A DNA stretch of 64,000 nt, from contig CAKTDA010000001.1 in assembly GCA_934541105.1 (NCBI GenBank), positions 973,410 to 1,037,409 on the forward strand. Reading direction: 5' to 3'. A program made the translations under genes and the position numbers. The notes beneath the pieces were generated by a model, which saw only the letters and a program-made list of their open reading frames with translations, was not told the DNA's origin and made no database searches. This document shows positions 56,001 to 63,788 of the stretch, one piece after another. This stretch comes from an uncultured Luteitalea sp. (GTDB lineage: Bacteria; Acidobacteriota; Vicinamibacteria; Vicinamibacterales; Vicinamibacteraceae). The stretch's first letter is position 1. Each line of letters begins with the position of its first letter.

Positions 56001-56747
56001 ATCGTCCAGCCCGATCAACCGGCGATGGCCCCGGGCCCGCACGTGTGGCTCTCGGTCCACGACGATGGCATCGGGATGGACAGCGACACGCAGGCCCGCA
56101 TCTTCGAGCCGTTCTTCTCGACGAAGACGCCGGGGCGCGGGCTCGGCCTTGCCGCCGTCCAGGGCATCGTCCGCAGCCACGGCGGGCGCATCGCGGTGTC
56201 GAGCCGGCCGCGGCGCGGCACGGCGGTGACGCTGCTGTTGCCGGCGTTCGAGCCGGTCCTGCGCGATCGACCGGCGCCGCCGCCGGAAGCGCCGGCCTCC
56301 CCGCCGATCGCGCCGCCCTCCGCGCCCCCCGTGCCCACGCAGGAGCGGGAAGTGCTCGTCGTGGACGACGAGCGCCTCGTGCGCGACGTGGCCTCTGCCG
56401 CACTACGGCGAGCGGGGCACAAGGTCAGCGAAGTCCCGACCGGCGAGGACGCCGTCGCGGCGTTCGAGGCACGGCCCGACGACTTCGCGATCATCGTCCT
56501 CGACCTCACGCTGCCGGGCATCCAGGGCCGCGCGGTGATGACGGCCGTGCGCACCATCCGGCCCGGCGTGCCCATCGTGCTGACGAGCGGGTACACCGTC
56601 GAAGAGGCCGGCGACATGACCATGGCTCCCCGGACGTCGTTCCTGCAGAAGCCCTGGCGGCCGGAGCAACTCGTGGCCCGCGTCGAGGCACTGCTGCCGC
56701 AGGCAGGCCACGGTGACCCGCGTGCTACGATCGACCGGTTGACATGA
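53094..56747 (+). CDS. Hybrid histidine kinase with two-component propeller sensor
   Basis: 1217 residues. A signal sequence (RPLRSALLLGAWLVT) precedes a large periplasmic sensor of repeated two-component propeller blades (GLPQNTVTGITQDGSGYLWVAT-type, through about residue 630), then a Y_Y_Y domain and a membrane segment near 746-763. The cytoplasmic part has a coiled linker, HisKA with His829 (GVAHDFNNLL), an HATPase domain (QQVLRNLLTNAVDAI, SVHDDGIGMD, GLGLAAVQGIV) and a receiver domain with Asp1137 (VLDLTLPG). No output domain is present, so signal must pass to another regulator. This is the BT-type hybrid system usually tied to polysaccharide use. It overlaps lipA by ATGA. Confidence 0.94.
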   Translation: MLRPLRSALLLGAWLVTCVTASAQPTARLILDHWRVEDGLPQNTVTGITQDGSGYLWVATRKGLARFDGAHFKPIHSAGDLDLRNVRLTSVLPEPDGSVWVGTYGEGVVRVLGGVATRYGEAEGVPHDVVWDVTRDREGRVWLASSGGARYFDGQRWQAPALPPDVASDGVNVVYQDRDRRIWLATWTHGLVRLDGTSVRRFSVADGMPASSASSMAEAPDGTIWAATPMGLASIKDDIVTAFGRAQGLPVDRMLQVIVDRRGVVWAATHGGGLLRHDVTGFRAFGRQDGLSSEYLISLHEDRDGALWIGTLSGGLNRLAPTARELLDARSGLPPYPITTIYQTRTGTFWVGTYGGGLARIHNGIVRAYTTADGLPSNAITSVAGGDGDSVWVATNGAGAFRWLDGRVVERVSPAIVGSSLRTIEVDHAVGGALWFGGDGLIRYEDGRWQRFGEAEGLRSREVRVIYTVDERVWVGTYGGGLQSIERDGRIVTWGDAEGLTNRFVTSLHMDAGGTLWIGTYGGGLFRLRDGRIDGVSTSDGLADDVVFDILEDGVGRLWLTGTQGLAVVRMADVDGRIAGRQSPLSVSTFGRADGVPGTDGTDGNQPLSWRALDGRLWFGTVGGVVIFDPLEAGDTPPPPRVFVDGVRADKKWTPHAPGGGPIRARNLDIEFSAPLLHGGRAVQYEYRLVGLDDRWVEAGTGRTASFTNLAPGDYRFEVRARARRGAEAGTVRSLSIVAPARIHETLWFRGAALALGVLAVLGLGRVRMTRLQARQQELEALVADRTAALRHEMQERERAQQERRLLDERVQQAQRLESLGLLAGGVAHDFNNLLVGVLGEASLALADMPDGTPPRRHVERIERAALRASELTAQMLAYSGGGRFVVVPLDLGTLVRDVLDVLDPAIPRDIAVTLDVPGDLPPVGGDPSQMQQVLRNLLTNAVDAIGDRPGRITIAAGTRVVRADDSVAIVQPDQPAMAPGPHVWLSVHDDGIGMDSDTQARIFEPFFSTKTPGRGLGLAAVQGIVRSHGGRIAVSSRPRRGTAVTLLLPAFEPVLRDRPAPPPEAPASPPIAPPSAPPVPTQEREVLVVDDERLVRDVASAALRRAGHKVSEVPTGEDAVAAFEARPDDFAIIVLDLTLPGIQGRAVMTAVRTIRPGVPIVLTSGYTVEEAGDMTMAPRTSFLQKPWRPEQLVARVEALLPQAGHGDPRATIDRLT

Positions 56748-57655
56748 GCACTGTTGCCCCGCTGCACGTGATCAGGCCCCGCCAGCCGAAACCCGAATGG
56801 CTGAAGGTGAAGGCGCCGGGCTCGGAGAACTACCTGCGCCTCTCGAAACTGATGCGCGGGCTCGGCCTCAACACCGTCTGCGAAGAGGCACGCTGCCCCA
56901 ACATCGGCGAGTGCTGGCACCACGGCACGGCCACCTTCATGATCCTCGGCGACGTCTGCACGCGTGCGTGCGGCTACTGCGCCGTGGCGCACGGCAAGCC
57001 GGCCACGCTCGATCTCGACGAACCGCGGCGCGTCGCCGACGCCGTCCGCGTGCTGGGCCTCAACTACGTCGTGATCACGTCGGTCGATCGCGACGACCTG
57101 GCGGACGGCGGATCGGGGATCTTCGCCGAGACGATCCGTCAGGCGCGTGCCCTCTCGCCCGACTGCCGCATCGAGGTCCTGATCCCGGACTTCCAGGGCA
57201 AGGCCGACCAGCTCCAGACGGTGCTCGACGCCGGTCCGGACGTGCTGAACCACAACACCGAGACCGTGCCGCGGCTCTATCGCAAGGCTCGCAGCGGCGG
57301 CCGGTACCCGCGCACGCTCGAACTCCTCGAGCGCGCCAAGGCCTACACGCCGCACATTCCCACGAAGACCGGCCTGATGGTCGGACTCGGGGAAGAGAAA
57401 TCCGAGCTCGTGGAGGTGTTTCGCGACCTGCGGGCGGTGGGCGTGGACATCCTCACCATCGGCCAGTACCTGCGCCCGACCGACGCACACCTCGAGATGG
57501 TGCGGTACTACACGCCCGACGACTTCCGCGAGCTCAAGGCCATCGCGCTGGATCTCGGGTTCGGGCACGTGGAGTCCGGTCCGCTCGTCCGCAGTTCGTA
57601 CCACGCGCACGAGCAGGCCGACAGCCTCGCGGCCCAGGCGGCAGGCGCCCGCTAG
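56744..57655 (+). CDS. lipA: Lipoyl synthase
   Basis: 303 residues, overlapping the kinase stop (ATGA). The two Fe-S cluster motifs are present: C-x4-C-x5-C (Cys46, Cys51, Cys57) for the auxiliary cluster and C-x3-C-x2-C (Cys72, Cys76, Cys79) of the radical-SAM cluster; RSSYHA near the end (283-288) is the C-terminal serine ligand motif. It inserts sulfur at C6 and C8 of octanoyl chains on E2 and GcvH. It lies 6 kb from the lpdA/E2 genes. Confidence 0.97.
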   Translation: MSTVAPLHVIRPRQPKPEWLKVKAPGSENYLRLSKLMRGLGLNTVCEEARCPNIGECWHHGTATFMILGDVCTRACGYCAVAHGKPATLDLDEPRRVADAVRVLGLNYVVITSVDRDDLADGGSGIFAETIRQARALSPDCRIEVLIPDFQGKADQLQTVLDAGPDVLNHNTETVPRLYRKARSGGRYPRTLELLERAKAYTPHIPTKTGLMVGLGEEKSELVEVFRDLRAVGVDILTIGQYLRPTDAHLEMVRYYTPDDFRELKAIALDLGFGHVESGPLVRSSYHAHEQADSLAAQAAGAR

Positions 57656-57675
57656 CCGCGTCCCCGGCGCGTTCC

Positions 57676-58449
57676 GTGCCCGTCCGCCGCGATTCCGCTG
57701 ACGTTCCCGACTACCCCGCACAACCGCCCGTCCCCCCGGCGCTGCGTGCGGTACATGAGCGGGTGATTGCCTGCAATGCGTGCCCACGCCTGCGTGCGTA
57801 CTGCCGGGCGACTGCCGAGACGAAGCGCGCGGCGTTCCGCGACGAGACCTACTGGGCGCGTCCGGTCCCGGGGTTCGGCGACGCGAACGCCCGCCTGCTC
57901 GTGCTCGGCCTCGCGCCCGCCGCGCACGGCGCCAACCGCACCGGCCGCGTGTTCACCGGTGACGGACGGAACGCCTCGGGCGACTTCCTGATGCGCGCCA
58001 TGATGGCCGCCGGCTTTGCCAACAAGCCGACATCCGACCGCCCGGACGACGGCCTGCACCTCACCGACGCCTACATCGTCGCTGGCGTCCGCTGCGCGCC
58101 GCCCGACAACAAGCCGACGCCCGCCGAAGTGGATCGCTGCCTCTCGCACCTCGAGGCCGAGTGCGCCGCGCTGCCGAACATACGGCTCATCGTCGTGCTC
58201 GGGCGCATCGCCTACGATGCCTATCGGCGGCTGCTCGCTCGCCGCGGCCAGCGGCTGCCGGCCGCGCCGTTCGCGCACGGACACTTCGTGGATGCGCAGG
58301 CGCTCGGTGCACCGAGCGTGCTGCAGTCGTATCACCCGTCGCGGCAGAACACGCACACGGGCAGGTTGACCGACGACATGCTGGCGGCGGTCTTCCGCGA
58401 CGCGCGCGCACGGCTCGACGCCTCGCCTCCCGCGTCGGTGCGCCGCTGA
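57676..58449 (+). CDS. Type-V (UDGb) uracil-DNA glycosylase
   Basis: 257 residues, GTG start at 57676. The motif GLAPAAHGANRTGRVFTGD (79-97) and the late SYHPSRQNTHTGRLT are the type-V active-site sequences, and Cys33/Cys36 plus later cysteines (e.g. VRCAPPDNK) form the Fe-S cluster site. It excises uracil and deaminated bases from DNA. It lies 20 bases after lipA and shares a base with the next start. Confidence 0.93.
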   Translation: MPVRRDSADVPDYPAQPPVPPALRAVHERVIACNACPRLRAYCRATAETKRAAFRDETYWARPVPGFGDANARLLVLGLAPAAHGANRTGRVFTGDGRNASGDFLMRAMMAAGFANKPTSDRPDDGLHLTDAYIVAGVRCAPPDNKPTPAEVDRCLSHLEAECAALPNIRLIVVLGRIAYDAYRRLLARRGQRLPAAPFAHGHFVDAQALGAPSVLQSYHPSRQNTHTGRLTDDMLAAVFRDARARLDASPPASVRR

Positions 58450-59204
58450 TGCCGCTCGACCTCGTCACGGGCGACGCCGCGACCCTCGGCGCCGCGGCGC
58501 TGCTGATCGGGTTGTCGAAGGGCGGCATCGGCGGACCGCTGCCGACGCTGCTCGCGACGCTGATGCTCAGCCAGCGTGGCAGCGTGGCCGCCGCCGTGGC
58601 GCTGGCCGTGCCGATGCTGATGGTCGGCGACCTGTTCGCGATGGTCTCGTACTGGGGAACGTGGGACCGCCGCCACTCGTGGGCGCTGATCCCGGCGGGT
58701 GCCGTGGGCGTGGCCATCGGCCTGTTCCTGCTGCGGGGGCTGCCGGATCGATCGTTGCGCGTCGGGCTCGGCGTGGCGGGCCTGATCGTCACCGGCTACA
58801 AGATCTTCAGCCACTGGCGCGGCCGCGAGCACTACAAGCGGCGCGTGTGGCACGGCCCGCTCGCGGGCCTGCTCTCGGGTGCCGCGTCGGCAATGCTCAA
58901 CGCCGGCGGTCCGCCGATCACCTCGTACCTCCTGCTCCAGCCGATCTCGCCGACGGTGTTCATGGGCACGAACACGTTGTTCTTCGCGATCGTCAACCTG
59001 CTGAAGCTGCCCGGATCGCTTGCGGCGGGCGTGGTCGAGCCCGCGGCGCTCGCGTGGTCGCTCGCGTTCTGCCCCTTCGTCGCGGTCGGCGTGTACCTCG
59101 GGCGCTACTTCGTCGCACGCGTCCGGCCCGACGTGTTCGACCACATCATGACGGCGGTCCTGGTGTTTGCCTGCGTCTGGCTGATCGCCACCGCGTACAT
59201 GTGA
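58449..59204 (+). CDS. TauE/SafE-family sulfite/anion exporter
   Basis: 251 residues with about eight membrane segments. LIGLSKGGIGGPLPTLLATLML at the start and AASAMLNAGGPPITSYLL in the second half give the two repeated family motifs (G-x-G-G-P and N-x-G-G-P-P). The start shares a base with the glycosylase stop. Transports sulfite, sulfoacetate or similar anions; the specific solute is unknown. Confidence 0.9.
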   Translation: MPLDLVTGDAATLGAAALLIGLSKGGIGGPLPTLLATLMLSQRGSVAAAVALAVPMLMVGDLFAMVSYWGTWDRRHSWALIPAGAVGVAIGLFLLRGLPDRSLRVGLGVAGLIVTGYKIFSHWRGREHYKRRVWHGPLAGLLSGAASAMLNAGGPPITSYLLLQPISPTVFMGTNTLFFAIVNLLKLPGSLAAGVVEPAALAWSLAFCPFVAVGVYLGRYFVARVRPDVFDHIMTAVLVFACVWLIATAYM

Positions 59205-59232
59205 GCGGCGACCATCGCGCGCCGGCGCCGCA

Positions 59233-59835
59233 TCAGGGCAGCATCAACCGGGCCGACCGCTTGGCGACGCCGAGTTCGGTGAGCCGTTCCACCATCCGCG
59301 CACCCGCCGTCGCCGTGGACGGCGACTTGTCGATCTCGGTGATTCTGCCGTCGGGCCCGATGTAGAACGTCCAGCGCGCCGCCACCTGCTGCTCGGCCGG
59401 ACGATCGAGACGGATCACCCCGTAGGCCTTTGCCACCGACTTCGACGGGTCGGAGAGGATCGGGAAGCTGACGCCCTGCTCCTTCGCGAACTTCGCGTTC
59501 AGCGCCGCGTCGTCCACGCTCGCCATGAAGAGGGCGATGTCGTACTGCTTCAGGATGGCGTCGCTTGCCGCAATCGACTTGCACTCCGCCGTGCACCCGC
59601 CGGTGAAGGCCTTCGGGAACCAGGCGAGCACGACGGTCCTGCCCCGGTAGTCGGAGAGCGCGTGCGTCTTGCCGTCAGACCCGACGAGCGAGAAGGGCGG
59701 CGCGGGATCGCCAACCTTCAGGTCTGCCGAGTACTGTGGGGCGGCCGCGGGCGCACCCGCGGGAGCAGGAGGCTGTGCGGCCAGCGTCGCAACGGCAAAG
59801 CCGGCAACCAGACACGGAATCAGTGACCTGAGCAT
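59233..59835 (-). CDS. Peroxiredoxin, BCP type, exported
   Basis: 200 residues from the ATG at 59835, with a signal peptide (MLRSLIPCLVAGFAVATLAA). GDPAPPFSLVGSDGKTHAL is the AhpC/TSA start; the catalytic site is AFTGGCTAECKSI, with the resolving cysteine five residues after the peroxidatic one, as in bacterioferritin-comigratory proteins. It reduces peroxides, here probably in the periplasm. Followed by proC across a 54-base gap on the same strand. Confidence 0.92.
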   Translation of the reverse strand: MLRSLIPCLVAGFAVATLAAQPPAPAGAPAAAPQYSADLKVGDPAPPFSLVGSDGKTHALSDYRGRTVVLAWFPKAFTGGCTAECKSIAASDAILKQYDIALFMASVDDAALNAKFAKEQGVSFPILSDPSKSVAKAYGVIRLDRPAEQQVAARWTFYIGPDGRITEIDKSPSTATAGARMVERLTELGVAKRSARLMLP

Positions 59836-59889
59836 GCCGAATCGTAACACCGCTCGGCAGGGCGCGTTCCCCGGTCGGCGTTCCTGGCC

Positions 59890-60747
59890 TCAGGACTTCG
59901 CCGGGCGGCCGAGCTGCTCGACGATGCGGGTGGCTTCTTCCACCGCCCGGGCGAGGACGGACCGGATCTTTCCGTCCTCCAGCATCAGGACGCCGCCAAT
60001 CGTGCAGCCCGCCGGTGTCGTCACGTCGTCGCGCAGCGCCGCGGGGTGGCGGTTCGTCTCGAGCACCATCCGCGCCGATCCGAGCATCGTCTGCGCCACG
60101 AGCTGGAGGGCGAGGTCGCGCGGCAGGCCCACGCGCACGCCGGCGTCGGCCATGGCCTCCATCATCAGGTACATGTACGCAGGCCCGCTGCCGCTCAGCG
60201 CGGTGACGGCGTTGCAGTACGCCTCGTCCACGATGCGGCACCGCCCCACCGACGAGAAGATCCGCTCGGCGACGTCGAGGTGCGCGGCGGTTGCGTGCGT
60301 GCCGGCGGCGACGACCGTCATTCCGGCGCCGACGACGCAGGGCGTGTTGGGCATGGCGCGCACCCAGGGGGTCGGCAGGTCGAGCAGTTGCTCGAACCGC
60401 GACGTCGTCACGCCGGCGAGCACCGAGATCAGCAGCGTGTCGTGCCGCACGCCGCCCTCGAGCAGCGCCTGCGACACCTGGGCCGCCTGCTTCGGCTTCA
60501 CGCAGACGAGCACGATGTCGGTGTCTCTTAGCAGGTTGCCGTACTCGCGCACGCACGGCACGCCGAGCTCGGTCGTGACGTCGTCGCACGTCACCTGCGA
60601 GTGCGCGGCGGCCCATGCCTGGTCGGGGGCCAGCAGGCCGGCATCGAAGAGGCCGCGCAACAGCGTGCGGCCCATGACGCCGGCCCCGATGACGCCGAGC
60701 CGTCGTCCGGCGGGCAGCAGTGTGGTCGTCGTCGTGCCTGTGGTCAC
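59890..60747 (-). CDS. proC: Pyrroline-5-carboxylate reductase
   Basis: 285 residues, GTG at 60747 overlapping the upstream stop (GTGA). GVIGAGVMG (18-26) is the NAD(P) loop; VCVKPKQ, RAMPNTPC and the C-terminal ALSGSGPAYMYLMMEAMADAG and TTPAGCTIGG motifs are complete. It makes proline from pyrroline-5-carboxylate. It is translationally coupled to the UPF0173 hydrolase gene, whose link to proline is not evident. Confidence 0.96.
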   Translation of the reverse strand: MTTGTTTTTLLPAGRRLGVIGAGVMGRTLLRGLFDAGLLAPDQAWAAAHSQVTCDDVTTELGVPCVREYGNLLRDTDIVLVCVKPKQAAQVSQALLEGGVRHDTLLISVLAGVTTSRFEQLLDLPTPWVRAMPNTPCVVGAGMTVVAAGTHATAAHLDVAERIFSSVGRCRIVDEAYCNAVTALSGSGPAYMYLMMEAMADAGVRVGLPRDLALQLVAQTMLGSARMVLETNRHPAALRDDVTTPAGCTIGGVLMLEDGKIRSVLARAVEEATRIVEQLGRPAKS

Positions 60748-61454
60748 CGTCCGAGCGTCACCGTCTCGCCGGGCGTGAGGTGCTCGACCTTCACGCCGAC
60801 GGGAAGGCGCTCCTCGAAGGCGGGCACCGTGCCTGTCAGCAGCGGGAACGTCCCGAAGTGCGTGGGCACGACGTGGCGGATGCCGAGGAGATCCACGGCC
60901 CTCGCTGCCTGCTCGGGGCCCATCGTGAAGCGGTCGCCAATCGGGAGGATGGCGAGATCGGGCCGGTACATCTCGGCGAGCAGGCGCATGTCGGAGAACA
61001 CGCAGGTGTCGCCGGCATGGTAGATCGTGTAACCGTCCTCGAACCTCAGCATCATGCCGGCGGGCGGGCCCAGGTACAGGATCGTCCCGTCGTCGGTGAC
61101 GAAGCCGCCGCTGTGGTAGGCCTGCGTCATCGTCACGCGCAGGCCCTTCACGTCGATCGCGCCGCCGATGTTCATCGGCTCGACGGCCGTGACGCCCTGC
61201 GGCCCGAGCCACTGCGCGAGTTCCCACGAGCCGACGACGGTGGCACCGGTGTCCTTCGCGACGCGCACGAGGTCGGCAATGTGATCGTTGTGCCCGTGCG
61301 TGACGAGGATCACGTCGAGCGGCCCGTAGCCGTCGTGGAACTGCGGCGGGCACGACGGATTGCCGGAGAGGAACGGGTCGATCATCCCGCGCACGCCGCC
61401 CGGCGACGTGAAGAGGAACGTGCCGTGGCCGAGCCAGGTGAACTCGAACGCCAT
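60744..61454 (-). CDS. UPF0173 metallo-beta-lactamase-fold hydrolase
   Basis: 236 residues, ATG at 61454 with AGGAGG five bases ahead. The zinc motif is THGHNDHI (residues 52-59, His53, His55, Asp57, His58), with HAGDTCVFSDM and VVPTHFGTFP later, all UPF0173 features. The substrate is unknown. It lies two bases after the lpdA stop. Confidence 0.92.
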   Translation of the reverse strand: MAFEFTWLGHGTFLFTSPGGVRGMIDPFLSGNPSCPPQFHDGYGPLDVILVTHGHNDHIADLVRVAKDTGATVVGSWELAQWLGPQGVTAVEPMNIGGAIDVKGLRVTMTQAYHSGGFVTDDGTILYLGPPAGMMLRFEDGYTIYHAGDTCVFSDMRLLAEMYRPDLAILPIGDRFTMGPEQAARAVDLLGIRHVVPTHFGTFPLLTGTVPAFEERLPVGVKVEHLTPGETVTLGR

Positions 61455-61456
61455 GC

Positions 61457-62869
61457 CTACCTCCTGGGTCGGTAGTAGTTCGTGGCGGTGCCGAAGTGGA
61501 CCTCGGCGGCCTCCATCACGGTCTCGGCAAGTGTCGGGTGCGCGTGGATCGTCATCTTGAGATCCGATGCGGTGGCCGCCATCTCCACGGCGAGCGTGCC
61601 CTCGGCAATCAACTCGCCCGCATTCACGCCGACGATGCCGACGCCGAGCACGCGTTCGGTCTTCGGATCGAGCACGAGCTTCGTGAGCCCGTCGTTGCGG
61701 TCCACCGTCGTCGCGCGGCCCGAGGCGCCCCACGGGAACTTCGCGATCGCGACCTCGATGCCCCGCTCCTTCGCCTCGGCTTCCGTGAGCCCGCACCATG
61801 CCAGTTCGGGGTCGGTGAACACGACGGCGGGAATCGCGGCCGGCTCGAACGCCACCTTGTGCCCGGCAATGTGCTCGACGGCAATCTTGGCGTCGTATGT
61901 CGCCTTGTGCGCGAGCATCGGCTCGCCTGCGACGTCGCCGATGGCGTAGATGTGGGGCTCGGTCGTCCGCCGCTGCGGGTCCACGGTGATGAAGCCCTTC
62001 GGCGTCACCTCGACCTTCGTCGTCTCGATGCCGGGGATGTTCCCGTTCGGACGCCGGCCGATCGACACGAGCACCTGGTCGAACACCTGCGTCTTCGGCT
62101 CGACCTCGCCCTCGAACGTCACGTGCACGCCGTCGGCCTTCTCCTCCATCCGGACGACCTTCGTGCCGAGCAGCACCTGCTTCGTGATCTGCTTGATGCG
62201 CTTGTTCAGCACGTTGACGAGGTCGCGATCGGCGCCTGGCAGCAGGCGATCGAGCATCTCGACGACGCTGACCTCCGCGCCGAGCGCGGCATACACCGAG
62301 CCGAGTTCGAGGCCGATGTAGCCGCCGCCCACGACGAGCAGGCTCTTCGGCACGCGCGCGATCTCGAGCGCCGTCGTGGAGTCGAGCAGGCGATCGGGGC
62401 CGATCTCGACGTTGGGCAGCGCAATCGGCCGCGACCCGGTCGCGATGATCAGCTTCTCGAACCGGACGTCCTGCTCGCCGCCCTTGGTGAGCGCCACCTT
62501 CAGCGTGTGCGAGTCCACGAAGCTCGCGCGGCCCTGGATATAGGTAATCTTGCGTTGACGCGTCAGCTGGCCGAGCCCGCCCGTCAGGCGGTCCACGACG
62601 CCCTGCTTGTAGGCGCGCAGCTTGTCCACGTCCACGGCCGGCTCGCCGAACGTGATGCCCCACTGCGCGGCATGCTGCGCCTCGCCGAGCAGCTTGGCCA
62701 CGTGCAGCAGCGCCTTGGACGGGATGCAGCCGCGGTAGGTACACACGCCACCGGGGTTTGCCTCCTCGTCGATGAGTGTGACCGACATGCCGAGGTCGGC
62801 GGCGAGGAACGCGGCCGCGTGGCCGCCCGGCCCCGCGCCCAGCACGACGAGTGGAGTGGTGTCTGCCAT
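61457..62869 (-). CDS. lpdA: Dihydrolipoyl dehydrogenase (E3)
   Basis: 470 residues, ATG at 62869. The FAD loop is GAGPGGHAAA (11-20). The redox pair is Cys43/Cys48 in GGVCTYRGCIPSK, with NAD loop VVGGGYIGLELG in the middle, and the C-terminal HAHPTLAETVMEA supplies the catalytic His-Glu. It reoxidises dihydrolipoyl groups on E2. It is ten bases downstream of the E2 gene. Confidence 0.96.
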   Translation of the reverse strand: MADTTPLVVLGAGPGGHAAAFLAADLGMSVTLIDEEANPGGVCTYRGCIPSKALLHVAKLLGEAQHAAQWGITFGEPAVDVDKLRAYKQGVVDRLTGGLGQLTRQRKITYIQGRASFVDSHTLKVALTKGGEQDVRFEKLIIATGSRPIALPNVEIGPDRLLDSTTALEIARVPKSLLVVGGGYIGLELGSVYAALGAEVSVVEMLDRLLPGADRDLVNVLNKRIKQITKQVLLGTKVVRMEEKADGVHVTFEGEVEPKTQVFDQVLVSIGRRPNGNIPGIETTKVEVTPKGFITVDPQRRTTEPHIYAIGDVAGEPMLAHKATYDAKIAVEHIAGHKVAFEPAAIPAVVFTDPELAWCGLTEAEAKERGIEVAIAKFPWGASGRATTVDRNDGLTKLVLDPKTERVLGVGIVGVNAGELIAEGTLAVEMAATASDLKMTIHAHPTLAETVMEAAEVHFGTATNYYRPRR

Positions 62870-62879
62870 GAGAGCGTGA

Positions 62880-63788
62880 TTACAGCGCGAGCAGGAACGG
62901 CTGCTCGAGAGCCTCGGCGACGAAGCGCAGGAAGCGCATCGCATCGGCGCCGTCGATCACCCGGTGGTCGTACGACAGCGAGAGCGGCAGCATCAGCCGC
63001 GGCTCGAACGTCGTGCCGTTCCACACCGGCTCCATGGCCGCCCGGGACATGCCCATGATGGCCACCTCGGGATGATTGACGATGGGCGTGAACGACGTGC
63101 CGCCGATGCCGCCGAGGTTCGTGATCGTGAAGCAGCCGCCCGACATCTCGTCCATCGACAGCTTGCCGGCACGCGCCTTCTCCGCCAGCTGCGCGACATC
63201 GGCCGCAATCTCCGTGATCGACTTCGTGTCCACGTCGCGGATCACCGGCACCAGCAGGCCGCGGTCGGTGTCCACCGCGATGCCGATGTTCAGGTACGAC
63301 TTGTGGACGACCTCCTCGGCGGCGAGATCCACCGAGGTGTTGAACTGCGGGAACTTCCGCATCGCCACCGCAATCACCTTCGTGATGATCGCGGTCACCG
63401 TGAGCTTGCCCCCGCCGGCCTCCACGCGCTTGCCGAACTGCTTGCGCAGCTGCTCGAGCGCGGTGATGTCCACCTTCTCGACCTGCGTGACGTGCGGGAT
63501 CGTGTGCCAGCTGGCCACCATGTGCTCGGCCGTCTTGCGGCGGATGCCGCGCATCGGCTTGCGCTCCACGGCGCCGTACTGCGAGAAGTCGGGCAGGGGC
63601 TCGAAGGCGAACGCGCCCGCGGCGGGCGCCTGGCCCGCCGGACCGGCAACCTTGCCCGTGATCACGTTCTTCGCGTGCGCGCGGACGTCGGCCTCGTTGA
63701 TGCGACCGCCCTTGCCAGACCCCGGCACGTCGGCGATGTCGAGCCCGAGCTCACGCGCGAGCCGCCGCACGGACGGCGCCGCCGGCAC
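62880..63788 (-). pseudogene. Dihydrolipoamide acetyltransferase (E2), lacking its lipoyl domain
   Basis: 302 residues from a GTG at 63788 with no ribosome site. It starts with the E1/E3-binding domain (PAAPSVRRLARELG), then an Ala/Pro-rich linker and the full catalytic domain, including HRVIDGADAMRFL near the end. A bacterial E2 should have one or more lipoyl domains ahead of this point; instead the coding sequence runs back only through an Ala/Pro-rich stretch to about 63826 and then meets dUTPase sequence. The catalytic part looks functional, so this may be a truncated gene or an assembly join. It precedes lpdA. Confidence 0.75.
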
